Virus record (IMG/VR): IMGVR_UViG_3300031857_001525
Coordinates: 1 to 22,347 of that record
Length of the DNA: 22,347 nucleotides
Strand: one strand, 5' to 3'
DNA from: a virus
Shown here: positions 11,463 to 19,479 of the stretch, piece after piece
Numbering within the stretch: the stretch's first letter is position 1
How the letters are laid out: every line of letters starts with the position of its first letter
Position numbers and translations under genes: made by a program
Notes under the pieces: generated by a model
The model's database searches: none
Told to the model about the DNA's origin: nothing
The model's input: the letters and a program-made list of their open reading frames with translations, nothing else

Positions 11463-12106
11463 TTCTTTTTCTTTTTAACGGCAGCTTTTTTAATTGGCTT
11501 TCTTGTAGATTTTTTTACAACCTGCTTTCTGTTCTTAAATATATCGTAAATAATAGAGCCTAAAAGTGCAATGGCTAAGGCAATAGCTCCTATCATAAAG
11601 TTAGAAAACTTATTTAGTAAAGTTATCATTCCTTTAGTATCCTTTGCTCCTATTGTTGTTTGTATGTCTATTAAGTCATTAACGTACTCTAAAACGGGAT
11701 ATATCTTTTTATCCATTTCTCTCGCTTCTTCATCAGTAACTATGCCGTCTGCCGATATTTCAGCAAAATAATTGTCAGCTTCGTTAATATACATTTGTGC
11801 TTTATCGCTTACTTCTTTTTCTTCTGGTGTCTGGTAAGTCTTTAAATAAGCAGCCCACATTGTATCTGTAATCTCCTTTTCTTTTTGGATAGCAACTAAA
11901 TCAATTTTGCCACCTTTAATAACTTTAATTTGGTCTTGTATTGCAGAGCCGTAATAATCAAACTTGCGGCTCAAATAAGGCTGAGGAACTAATCTATCTT
12001 GGTAAACGCTTGTTGCAGTCTTTTTAATTGTGTATTCTACATATTTACCAAAACCTGCAATAGTTAGAATTATAGCAGTCAATACGATTAATAGTGTGTT
12101 TTTCAT
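11459..12106 (-). CDS. Four-helix-bundle membrane sensor-like protein (215 aa)
   Basis: The architecture is N-terminal membrane helix (4-22), about 145 periplasmic residues of long helices resembling the four-helix bundle sensor domain of chemoreceptors (TTA-like KKTATSVYQDRLVPQPYL start), a second membrane helix (170-189) and a short lysine-rich cytoplasmic tail. The HAMP and signalling domains of true receptors are absent. It is coupled to the holin upstream and the barrel protein downstream by ATGA overlaps. A role in lysis timing, similar in principle to antiholins with a periplasmic sensing domain, is a hypothesis. Confidence 0.75.
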   Translation of the reverse strand: MKNTLLIVLTAIILTIAGFGKYVEYTIKKTATSVYQDRLVPQPYLSRKFDYYGSAIQDQIKVIKGGKIDLVAIQKEKEITDTMWAAYLKTYQTPEEKEVSDKAQMYINEADNYFAEISADGIVTDEEAREMDKKIYPVLEYVNDLIDIQTTIGAKDTKGMITLLNKFSNFMIGAIALAIALLGSIIYDIFKNRKQVVKKSTRKPIKKAAVKKKKK

Positions 12107-12438
12107 CGTTTTCTTTTTGTTTTCGGTTTCTCTTTTTTTATGAATGACATAGGGTCGGATGCGAATTGACCACTTATTTTCAATACTCCTTGTATTATTT
12201 CTGGACTATTCAAACCGACTAAACCATACGCAACAGCCTTATACATAGAATCCACCTCAAACTGCTCCATAACAAACCACGCAATAAGCGAAGCTATCAT
12301 AGAGCTTATCATTTTCTTAAACACCTCAGAACCAGATTGTTCCTCATTAGTTGTGACAAGGCGAGCCACCATACCAGCAGCTCCGATGAGCAAAACTACC
12401 CATCCCCCATCTAGAAAATGAGATACAAAATTATCCAA
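12103..12438 (-). CDS. LydA-like (superfamily III) holin, TTG start (111 aa)
   Basis: The N-terminal FLDGGWVVLLIGAAGMVARL block is typical of the LydA-type holin family. A second hydrophobic helix (about 43-60, MISSMIASLIAWFVM) and a moderately hydrophobic third segment follow, with a basic tail (KKEKPKTKRKR) in the cytoplasm. Holins form the inner-membrane lesions that release endolysin. The start is TTG at 12438: in-frame stops lie directly upstream, and the first ATG would delete the conserved N-terminal helix. The end overlaps the next gene by ATGA. Confidence 0.85.
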   Translation of the reverse strand: MDNFVSHFLDGGWVVLLIGAAGMVARLVTTNEEQSGSEVFKKMISSMIASLIAWFVMEQFEVDSMYKAVAYGLVGLNSPEIIQGVLKISGQFASDPMSFIKKEKPKTKRKR

Positions 12439-12441
12439 CTA

Positions 12442-12681
12442 TTAGTCAGTTTTCTCTTTCTTAAATATCTTTTCTGCAGATGTAAGGCCTAGGCAACCAA
12501 ACGCCAAAGCAGCTACAGCTTGAACAAGCACTGCCGATGGGGCAAAATGTTCTTCTGTAAATGAATTTGCGTACATGGTCCAGCAAAGGAATCCAGAACA
12601 TACGATACCAACTAATCTTTTACTTGATGCTTCTCCGTTGTCTGACACGAAGCCCGAAGCCCAGCTAAATAATCTTTTCAT
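12442..12681 (-). CDS. 79-aa two-helix membrane protein, holin candidate
   Basis: I chose the ATG at 12681 because it overlaps the stop of the 28-aa peptide gene. The frame extends upstream to 12729, but that part is out-of-frame coding DNA of the peptide. The protein has FSWASGFVSDNGEASSKR, then two hydrophobic helices (LVGIVCSGFLCWTMYA and VLVQAVAALAFGCLGLTSA) and a charged KKEKTD end. This 'sddnG..sskR...' opening is common in small membrane proteins of Bacteroidota phage lysis regions. It may be a second holin or a holin regulator. Confidence 0.8.
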   Translation of the reverse strand: MKRLFSWASGFVSDNGEASSKRLVGIVCSGFLCWTMYANSFTEEHFAPSAVLVQAVAALAFGCLGLTSAEKIFKKEKTD

Positions 12682-12764
12682 GTTAATAAAACTAATAATG
12701 TTACAATAATAATAAACCCCAACACCCAAACAAACCCTTTAATATTATGATTTATCTGTTTCAT
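12678..12764 (-). CDS. 28-aa membrane peptide between spanin and holin genes
   Basis: This tiny frame is joined to both neighbours by ATGA overlaps: its ATG overlaps the spanin stop, and its stop overlaps the ATG at 12681. Residues 10-27 are one hydrophobic helix (GFVWVLGFIIIVTLLVLL) after a polar start (KQINHNIK). Overlaps at both ends make chance unlikely. It could be a pinholin-like or antiholin-like peptide. No homologue is known to me. Confidence 0.7.
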   Translation of the reverse strand: MKQINHNIKGFVWVLGFIIIVTLLVLLT

Positions 12765-13198
12765 TTTCTCAGTTTTTCATAGATATAAATAACTAAAACT
12801 ATAACCATTATGAAGAATAAAATCTTATAAAAGTTATTAGCAGTTTTTTCTTTACTTTTCTCTGTGGTGGTTTTTTGGATGGTTTCTGACTTATTGGTAT
12901 TAACAGAATCCTTTTTGCTTAGTTTCGTGTCTGATTGCTTCTCTTTAGTTCCTGATGTCCAAGTTTCTGTATACTTTGGAATCGTAATCATACTATCTTT
13001 GGTTACCCATAGGGTATCGTAGTATGTTATTGTTTTTGTGAAATACTGCTCTTTTTCAATCACTTTAGTAACGCTGTCATAGAACGTAACGTGTACCGAA
13101 TCTAATGTTCTAGTTACGGTACTGTCTGTTCTTTTCTCGTTCTTTTTAACTGTTGCGCAGCTACAAAGGAAAAGTAGTAAAAATGCTACCTTTCCCAT
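12761..13198 (-). CDS. Probable one-piece spanin (u-spanin), 145 aa
   Basis: The N-terminus AFLLLFLCSCATVKK is a lipoprotein signal with lipobox LCSC, placing the lipid on Cys14 and anchoring it in the outer membrane. The C-terminus (about 125-140, ILFFIMVIVLVIYIY) is a membrane helix that would sit in the inner membrane. The 105 residues between are Thr/Ser/Lys/Glu-rich and periplasmic. Lipobox plus C-terminal helix in one protein is the known layout of unimolecular spanins (phage T1 gp11), which fuse outer and inner membranes at the last step of lysis. Its location among holin genes fits. Confidence 0.75.
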   Translation of the reverse strand: MGKVAFLLLFLCSCATVKKNEKRTDSTVTRTLDSVHVTFYDSVTKVIEKEQYFTKTITYYDTLWVTKDSMITIPKYTETWTSGTKEKQSDTKLSKKDSVNTNKSETIQKTTTEKSKEKTANNFYKILFFIMVIVLVIYIYEKLRK

Positions 13199-13383
13199 TA
13201 TGCGTCACGCTTTTTAATGTTCTTCGTTTTCTTATGGTAGTATCTAATGGCAAATATACCAGATACAATAGCCACCAAACCGGCAGCTAAACTTACAAAT
13301 GGTTGGATAGCGCTTATTGTTACGGCTGCTCCAGAAATGCTAATTAGTGTAGCGATGTCGGCTTGGTGACTGTGATTTGTCAT
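13198..13383 (-). CDS. 61-aa membrane protein
   Basis: A polar start (NHSHQADIATL) is followed by two hydrophobic stretches (about 12-27 and 29-47: LISISGAAVTISAI; VSLAAGLVAIVSGIFAIRYY) and a basic tail (HKKTKNIKKRDA). Two helices with a basic C-terminus fit class II holins and also many small lysis helpers. The start is 7 nt after the previous gene, and the stop overlaps the spanin ATG (TAATG). Confidence 0.75.
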   Translation of the reverse strand: MTNHSHQADIATLISISGAAVTISAIQPFVSLAAGLVAIVSGIFAIRYYHKKTKNIKKRDA

Positions 13384-13390
13384 TTTCTTG

Positions 13391-13801
13391 TTATTTGTCT
13401 ACTAATTTTAAAAAAACAGGATAAACTTCTTCTGTTTCAATAGACTCTAGTGTATCAGGGGTAACATCTGTTGACCACAAGCTAACCACGTCTATTTCTT
13501 TTTCAGCTTTTAGTAAATCCAAGTACTCTTTGTTAAATTCTTCCATTTTTTCTTTAGGGATGAATCTTTCTTCTCCTTCCCCTTCGCCAAACTTGTCAAA
13601 AAGCTCCTTTTTAGACTCATCTAGCAACTTTACTTCCGCTTCTACTACTTTGTTAAGCCTTTGGAAATAAAGCTTGTTTTTCATGCTTGTTTTTTGTTTT
13701 AGAAGTCCATTAGAAACCACGGTAGAAACACCATCTTTAGTGTAAGTCATACCATTTAATTCATAATGCAGTTCTACGATTTCATTCAGGTTTAATTTCA
13801 T
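13391..13801 (-). CDS. 136-aa acidic helical protein
   Basis: The first gene of the lysis operon, 16 nt after a promoter -7. The opening KLNLNEIVELHYELNG is followed by long charged helices (KLYFQRLNKVVEAEVKLLDE; EKMEEFNKEYLDLLKAEKEI) and a conserved-looking C-terminal VSLWSTDVTPDTLESIET. The layout recalls DUF1617-type small phage proteins near tail and lysis genes, but the match is only by eye. It might be a chaperone or assembly factor. No membrane helix or signal is present. Confidence 0.75.
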   Translation of the reverse strand: MKLNLNEIVELHYELNGMTYTKDGVSTVVSNGLLKQKTSMKNKLYFQRLNKVVEAEVKLLDESKKELFDKFGEGEGEERFIPKEKMEEFNKEYLDLLKAEKEIDVVSLWSTDVTPDTLESIETEEVYPVFLKLVDK

Positions 13802-13817
13802 AAAATATGTGTTTTGT

Positions 13818-13850
13818 CAAAAATAGTCAATTTTAATTAAAAACTACAAA
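13818..13850 (-). promoter_or_regulatory. Promoter of the lysis operon
   Basis: On the minus strand TTTG at 13850-13847 is followed after 21 nt by TATTTTTG at 13825-13818, a full match to TAnnTTTG. The ATG at 13801 is 16 nt further. The -33 lies inside the last codons of the 119-aa gene, so fibre and lysis units abut. Confidence 0.65.
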
Positions 13851-14203
13851 ACTTGTCCACTATTTTCTGACGGAGCCCACGGTAACGGAAGGGTGATTTC
13901 CACAGGGTTAATCTGTAGGGCGATATTAGCCTCTAGGCTAGCTTGCATAGCTTCCATTGGCAATATCTCCTCCAGCCATGAAATTACTTCCGCTTCAGTT
14001 ACATCCTCGTAAGGAACGAAGTTCTGAGGGTTAGGTTGAGCTACGCTGGATGCACCATAGGTTTCTGCAAACCATGTTTTATCCCCATCTACTTGTGTGG
14101 CTTGGTAGCGCCAATGTATTACATTGATTACGTTTGGTAATCCTTCTGATTCTACAGCGCAGTTAAGCTGGCTGATGACCCATGAAAAGCTTGTTGTTGT
14201 CAT
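13844..14203 (-). CDS. DUF7936-like fibre-neighbour protein (119 aa)
   Basis: I chose the ATG at 14203 (TTTSFSWVISQLNCAVESEG), 14 nt after the fibre stop. An upstream in-frame ATG lies inside the fibre gene. The pattern WVISQL..., VINVIHWRYQAT, VPYEDVTEAEVISWLEE and a final LPLPW is that of a widespread small phage family (DUF7936 type) often found next to tail or fibre genes. Its role is not settled. A fibre assembly partner is a reasonable guess from position. Confidence 0.8.
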   Translation of the reverse strand: MTTTSFSWVISQLNCAVESEGLPNVINVIHWRYQATQVDGDKTWFAETYGASSVAQPNPQNFVPYEDVTEAEVISWLEEILPMEAMQASLEANIALQINPVEITLPLPWAPSENSGQVL

Positions 14204-14217
14204 TTTTATTTTAATTT

Positions 14218-17200
14218 TTAAGGTAATCCTTGCAATGCAGGAATTGTGTAAGTTGTTCCGTTTATTTCTACTATTATATAATGATTTGTTGATACTGTAC
14301 CTGAAACTGCATTTCCTAATTTCCAAGATTGTGCAGTTCCGTTTGTTGGTGCGCCTGTTGAAATACTACCAGTAATATTTATATTTCCAGCATTACCGTT
14401 AAGGTCAATTACAGATACACCACTGTTATTGAATAATTGTACACCAACAGCACTACTGCTATAGTCTTGATAAATTATGAATCTACTGTTTGCATTAACT
14501 CCGTTAAGACGAAAGTTGCCGCCAGCTACTGTTAATCTTTCAGCAGGACTGCTCGTTCCAATACCAACTAACCCCCCACTTGTTATGCGCATACGTTCAG
14601 AAATAGTGTCATTGCCTGAAATTGTGCTAAATGTCATCCCACCATTATTCAATGCGTTGTTTTGGCCTAATACACCAATTGATGCTTTATAGAACCCCCC
14701 CATAGCAAGCATATATACTACGCCTTCATTATTTGTACCTCTTCTATCTCCATAAACTAAATATGAATCTATACCTGTTAAGTTATTTGAAACAAGAATT
14801 TTATTTCCGGATGACAAAGCAATTCCATTAACAGAACCACCAATATCAGTATTAGTAGAATTAACAAGTAAAGTTCCCCCACTTGTTATGCGCATACGTT
14901 CGGAGCCAGCGGTTCTAAGTGTTAATAATTCAAAATTTGATGTACCTGTGTTGCTTGGATTTTCTATATAGAATCCACTTGTTAAACTATCTGAAGTACG
15001 AGTACCTTGGAATCCAACTCTTTGCCCGTCTACTGCCCATTCTCCATAAATTGATTCTTTACCAAAACGACCAACAACACCGCTACCTTCACGATATACA
15101 TCTAATTTATAGCTTGGTGAGTTAGTACCTATACCTACGTTACCTGCACTATTAATTAATACTTTAGTAGATGGAGAAGTGGCACCAGCATCAGATAAAG
15201 CAAATGATATTGTGCTAGTATTTGTTGTTCCTGCGGCTATTGAAATTGATGCTTGACCAAAACTAGAATTATCATTATATTGCCCGCCAGCATAATAGTA
15301 GTTAGAAGTTAAATATAAAGCGTGAGAAAATTGTCCAATATGGCCTTTAGGAGTTGATGAATAGCCAATAAAATCAATATGATTGGTATTTGGATTAGCT
15401 GAATTGTCTATTGTTAATTTTGTACTTGGCGATGTAGTACCTATACCCAATCTACCACTCGCATCTAACGTCATTGCTTGGGTAAAGGATATAGCGTTAC
15501 CTGCCGTTCCTGAAGAGGCTTGATACCAAAGATGTGTGCTTCCGTCTTGCACATAGGCACTTGCGGAATTGCTTGTTATATACTTGTAACCACTATTATA
15601 ATAGGAATTATTAAATACTATTGTTCCAAATGTTCCACTATTTGCCAAAGCACCTGAATTACCAAATTGAAATGCCTTTACATTTGTTCCACTCCACGAA
15701 CTCGGTGTAACTCCTAATCCTAAATTGCCTGAAGTAGATAAGGTCATTTGCGCTGCTCCATCAGTACCAAAAGCTAAAGGGGTATTTGCGCCACTTGTTC
15801 CATAGTTAGTTGTAATTAAACCTAAAGAGCCTGTATGTGCAATAGCGATTGCATTGTTGTTAGAAGAACTTGCTACTAATATACCTTCGTAAGTATTAGC
15901 AGTTTCCATCTTCACAAAAAACTTAGGAGAACCAAAACCTGATGCAGATGTTGCATTAATAAAAACTCTTGTACCATCATCATACACTAAACTATTCCCT
16001 ATTGTACTTGTACCTGTAAACTTAGGTAGGTAGTTTGTAGTACCTGTACCCCCAACAGCGTTGGCAGGTATCTGACTTGTTAAAGCAAGTGTGCCTGTAG
16101 CGCTTGGTAAAGTATATGTATAAGTTCCGTTACCTATAGTACTTGAAAAAATGGTGTTACCGTACAAATTATTATTCGTACCATCCCATCTATATTTAAT
16201 ATTACCTTGACCATCAGCCAATATAATATTATTAGAAACATTCCCTATAGATGAACCTAAAGAGCCTCCTAATATCGTATTGTATGAGCCTGTAGTTAAA
16301 TTATCCAATCCAGAACCTGCTCCAATGGCTATATTTCCAACACCTGTGGTAATATATTTTGCAGTATTATCTCCAATAGCAATGTTATTATTTCCTGAAG
16401 TTTCATTAATTAATGTTTCTGCTCCAATTGCTATATTCGCAAATCCTGTTGTATTTTTCCATAATGGGAATGTGCCAATGGCTACGTTTCTTGAGCCAGT
16501 AGTATTTGCAGATAAAGCATTATCTCCAAGTATAACATTATTCGCTCCCGTTCCAGCTCCTTTTCCAACAAGAACACCGTTAACAGTTAAGTCGTATGCC
16601 CCTAAATTAACTGCTCCTGTCGCTCCCGTGTACGGAACATAACCAGTTTGAACATCGCTAATTAGAGCTAAAGTTCCCGCAGCTCCCGGCAAAGTATATG
16701 TATAAGTTCCATTTGATAAAGTAGAACCTAAAGTTAAACCACCACTAAGCACGGCGTTACCGTTTGAATCTAAACTCATCTTTTGGGTAGCAGTTCCTGA
16801 GCCAAAACCAAACAATATCTTTCCGTTGTTCTGGTTACCAATGGTCATATCTCCTGAAACAGAACCCTGTATATAGTTATTAGCACCACCCGACATTGCA
16901 ATAAAACCATTAATTGTCGCACCTGTAGCAGCATTAGTTAATCTTACAGACGGAGCAGTACCTACCAATTGTATTTGGTCATCCGTTCCCCCTGTATTAA
17001 TTACAACTTTTGCAGTAAATGTTTTAAGAGCCGTAATGGTCTGAGTGGTATCAGTAGTAACATAGTTACCTGCTGGTTGCTTACTATTAAATGTAGTCCA
17101 ATCCGTAGAGCTTAAATAGCCATTTTGAGAGCCTGTAGCCACTTGTATAGAGAAAGCCCCAGTTCCACTATTATATGCCAATGGTGAGCTTGCAGATAGC

Positions 17201-19464
17201 GAAGAAAGGGTAATAAAGTTTGCACCGTTAGTAAGCTGACTTGTATTGGTTGGAATTGTAATAACACCAGTAGTATTATCATAAGCTCCCGAACCTGCCG
17301 TAAAGCTTAATGCAAGTCTTGCTCTTGAGTCTAAGTAGTATAAATTAGTACCTTCTGCGATATTAGAAGTAGTCAAACTCACCGCTCCTGTAAACCCGTT
17401 CACCGAACTTACTGCGTCTGTATTGTCTACTTTATCCCATGTAGAGCCATTAAATATAGCCCAGTCACCTATTTTCCAATCAGTGATACCATTTAAGTTA
17501 GTAGAACCAGCTACATCTACTATGTAGTAGTAACCCTTAGTTCCAACAGAACTTGTTAATGTAGGGGTATTTGTAGATGCGTTCCATGTGCCTTGATAAG
17601 TAACGCCACCAGCTAATCCTGAGATTTGGTTTTGAACTTTACCAAAAGCCTGTAATATAGAATCAGTAGCAGCAATAGTGCCACCACCTGTTAAATTTAA
17701 TCCTGTAAGCAGCTTACCTGTAACCGCAGAAGTACTTAAAGTTACACTAGCACTTCCCGGTCCTGAAGCAGTAGCCTCTCCCGTTAATGCAGTTATATAG
17801 TTTCCTGCTGCCTGTTTATTATTAAAGGTATTCCAATCAGTGCTAGATAAGTAACCATCAGTTGACGTAGTAGCCTGAGATATTGAAAATACTCCTGTAG
17901 TATTACTATAACTTAATGGAGCCGTAGCTGATAAAGCTGTTAGAGTGATAAAAGAACTTGGGTTAGAAGCTAAATAGTAAGTACTATTATCATAGCTAAT
18001 AGTTGTGCCGCTAATCTTTACAAAACCAGTTCCGCTTAATGCCGCTTGTTTATTATTAAAAGTTGCCCAATCTGTAGAGCTCAAGTAACCATTAACCGAA
18101 GCTGATGCAGCAGGTATAGATATAGTACCAGACGTATTTATCAATGGAGCGCTAAAAGTTAAAGCAGCCTGCTTAGAATTAAAAGTATTCCAATCGGTAG
18201 AACTCAAATAACCATCGGTAGATGTAGTTGCTTGAGTAATTCCTATAGTTCCTGAGCCAGTGATTGTACCACCTGTAAGTGGGCCCGTAGTCGCAACACT
18301 TGTAACAGTTCCTACAGACCATGTTCTGTTTGCAGAAATATCGTAAGCGGTTCCGTTGATAGTTAATGTAGTAGCTGCGTTTGCAGGCGTATATCCTAAT
18401 AGTGTTCCAATAGTAGCAGACTTCCAAAGATTAGTAGCTGTATCTCTATATAAAACACCTTTATTAACATAAGGGGTTGGTGCAACGTCATGCAATTCTT
18501 CTAATTCATAACCATTGTCAACCTTTACAAATATCTTACCATGATTTTGGTGTGCATAAACTACAAAACCAACAATAACCGTATGTATAGGTGCTGTAGG
18601 TTTTACATTTGTAATAGCTCCTGAAGTAGTACCACTTAAATAAAGGGTATCCCCATCCGCCCAAGTTTCACCTTGAAGTGAACCAGTAGTATTAATTTCA
18701 TTTACTAAACCAGAAACGGTAATAAATCCTTCCTGATTATTACTTATATTTTCAGTTACTAAACCTAAAGTATCTTTTGAGTTTGCGTCATTATCTGCTC
18801 TAGCTAACCCTACCTGAAGTCTTTGGCCTTGAGCTCCAATTATTTTTACAGCTTGGTAATTTGATTCTAATAAATTACCTCCTGTTCCATTTACTACTCT
18901 CGCTACTTGCTCTTGTCCAATCTGAAGTGTAACATTATTACCCATCAAACGCAAGTCCATTGTGCCATCAGTAGAATTCCATTGCATCCTTCCTACCTGT
19001 AAAGCACCAGACGGTGTTAAATCTGCTTGAAAGTATCCTGAAGAAATTCCATACTCTCCTAAATCAACATTACCTGTAGCTCCTGTATAAGGCACATATC
19101 CTGTTAATGCACTACTGTAATTAGGAATATTTAATGTACCTGCTATTAATGTCGCAGGACCACTGCTCCCTGTTGTAGTTAAAGTAATAGTTCCTTGCTT
19201 AGAATTAAATGTACTCCAATCAGCAGAGCTTAATAAACCTCTATTAGTTGCAGATGAAGTTGGAATATTTAATGTAATACTTCCACTTGTAGTAACGGGA
19301 CTATTTGCAACATTTACATCAGTTCCTGTTGAACCAACAGTTAAACCAACGCTTGTTACCGTACCTGCATCAGTTGCTACTTCTACAATACCATTAACGG
19401 CTTTTAATACACCGTTTAAATCTTTTATCTTAACATCACCGGTAAAAAAACCTTGTATTGCCAT
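14218..19464 (-). CDS. Giant repetitive tail/head fibre protein (1748 aa)
   Basis: The N-terminus (QGFFTGDVKIKDLNGVLKAV) is a short attachment-like segment. Five copies of L-S-S-x-D-W-x-T-F-N-x-K-Q occur at about residues 77, 418, 458, 536 and 781. VPYTGATG occurs at about 123 and 944. A YadA-like stretch of NNIAIG-type repeats lies at about 965-1068, two NGTYTYTLP units flank it, GIGTxSPxxKL units occur at about 1340, 1441 and 1632, and SERMRITSGG at about 1518 and 1620. These are trimeric beta-fibre features, so it probably binds the host surface. No peptidase S74 chaperone is seen at the end, which instead reads VEINGTTYTIPALQGLP. Confidence 0.9.
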   Translation of the reverse strand: MAIQGFFTGDVKIKDLNGVLKAVNGIVEVATDAGTVTSVGLTVGSTGTDVNVANSPVTTSGSITLNIPTSSATNRGLLSSADWSTFNSKQGTITLTTTGSSGPATLIAGTLNIPNYSSALTGYVPYTGATGNVDLGEYGISSGYFQADLTPSGALQVGRMQWNSTDGTMDLRLMGNNVTLQIGQEQVARVVNGTGGNLLESNYQAVKIIGAQGQRLQVGLARADNDANSKDTLGLVTENISNNQEGFITVSGLVNEINTTGSLQGETWADGDTLYLSGTTSGAITNVKPTAPIHTVIVGFVVYAHQNHGKIFVKVDNGYELEELHDVAPTPYVNKGVLYRDTATNLWKSATIGTLLGYTPANAATTLTINGTAYDISANRTWSVGTVTSVATTGPLTGGTITGSGTIGITQATTSTDGYLSSTDWNTFNSKQAALTFSAPLINTSGTISIPAASASVNGYLSSTDWATFNNKQAALSGTGFVKISGTTISYDNSTYYLASNPSSFITLTALSATAPLSYSNTTGVFSISQATTSTDGYLSSTDWNTFNNKQAAGNYITALTGEATASGPGSASVTLSTSAVTGKLLTGLNLTGGGTIAATDSILQAFGKVQNQISGLAGGVTYQGTWNASTNTPTLTSSVGTKGYYYIVDVAGSTNLNGITDWKIGDWAIFNGSTWDKVDNTDAVSSVNGFTGAVSLTTSNIAEGTNLYYLDSRARLALSFTAGSGAYDNTTGVITIPTNTSQLTNGANFITLSSLSASSPLAYNSGTGAFSIQVATGSQNGYLSSTDWTTFNSKQPAGNYVTTDTTQTITALKTFTAKVVINTGGTDDQIQLVGTAPSVRLTNAATGATINGFIAMSGGANNYIQGSVSGDMTIGNQNNGKILFGFGSGTATQKMSLDSNGNAVLSGGLTLGSTLSNGTYTYTLPGAAGTLALISDVQTGYVPYTGATGAVNLGAYDLTVNGVLVGKGAGTGANNVILGDNALSANTTGSRNVAIGTFPLWKNTTGFANIAIGAETLINETSGNNNIAIGDNTAKYITTGVGNIAIGAGSGLDNLTTGSYNTILGGSLGSSIGNVSNNIILADGQGNIKYRWDGTNNNLYGNTIFSSTIGNGTYTYTLPSATGTLALTSQIPANAVGGTGTTNYLPKFTGTSTIGNSLVYDDGTRVFINATSASGFGSPKFFVKMETANTYEGILVASSSNNNAIAIAHTGSLGLITTNYGTSGANTPLAFGTDGAAQMTLSTSGNLGLGVTPSSWSGTNVKAFQFGNSGALANSGTFGTIVFNNSYYNSGYKYITSNSASAYVQDGSTHLWYQASSGTAGNAISFTQAMTLDASGRLGIGTTSPSTKLTIDNSANPNTNHIDFIGYSSTPKGHIGQFSHALYLTSNYYYAGGQYNDNSSFGQASISIAAGTTNTSTISFALSDAGATSPSTKVLINSAGNVGIGTNSPSYKLDVYREGSGVVGRFGKESIYGEWAVDGQRVGFQGTRTSDSLTSGFYIENPSNTGTSNFELLTLRTAGSERMRITSGGTLLVNSTNTDIGGSVNGIALSSGNKILVSNNLTGIDSYLVYGDRRGTNNEGVVYMLAMGGFYKASIGVLGQNNALNNGGMTFSTISGNDTISERMRITSGGLVGIGTSSPAERLTVAGGNFRLNGVNANSRFIIYQDYSSSAVGVQLFNNSGVSVIDLNGNAGNINITGSISTGAPTNGTAQSWKLGNAVSGTVSTNHYIIVEINGTTYTIPALQGLP

Positions 19465-19479
19465 TTTAATATTTTTTTA

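Noticed and set aside
14500-19250. Repeats in the fibre gene as a CRISPR array or mobile repeats
   Set aside because: Repeats are in frame, degenerate and irregularly spaced, so they are protein-domain repeats.
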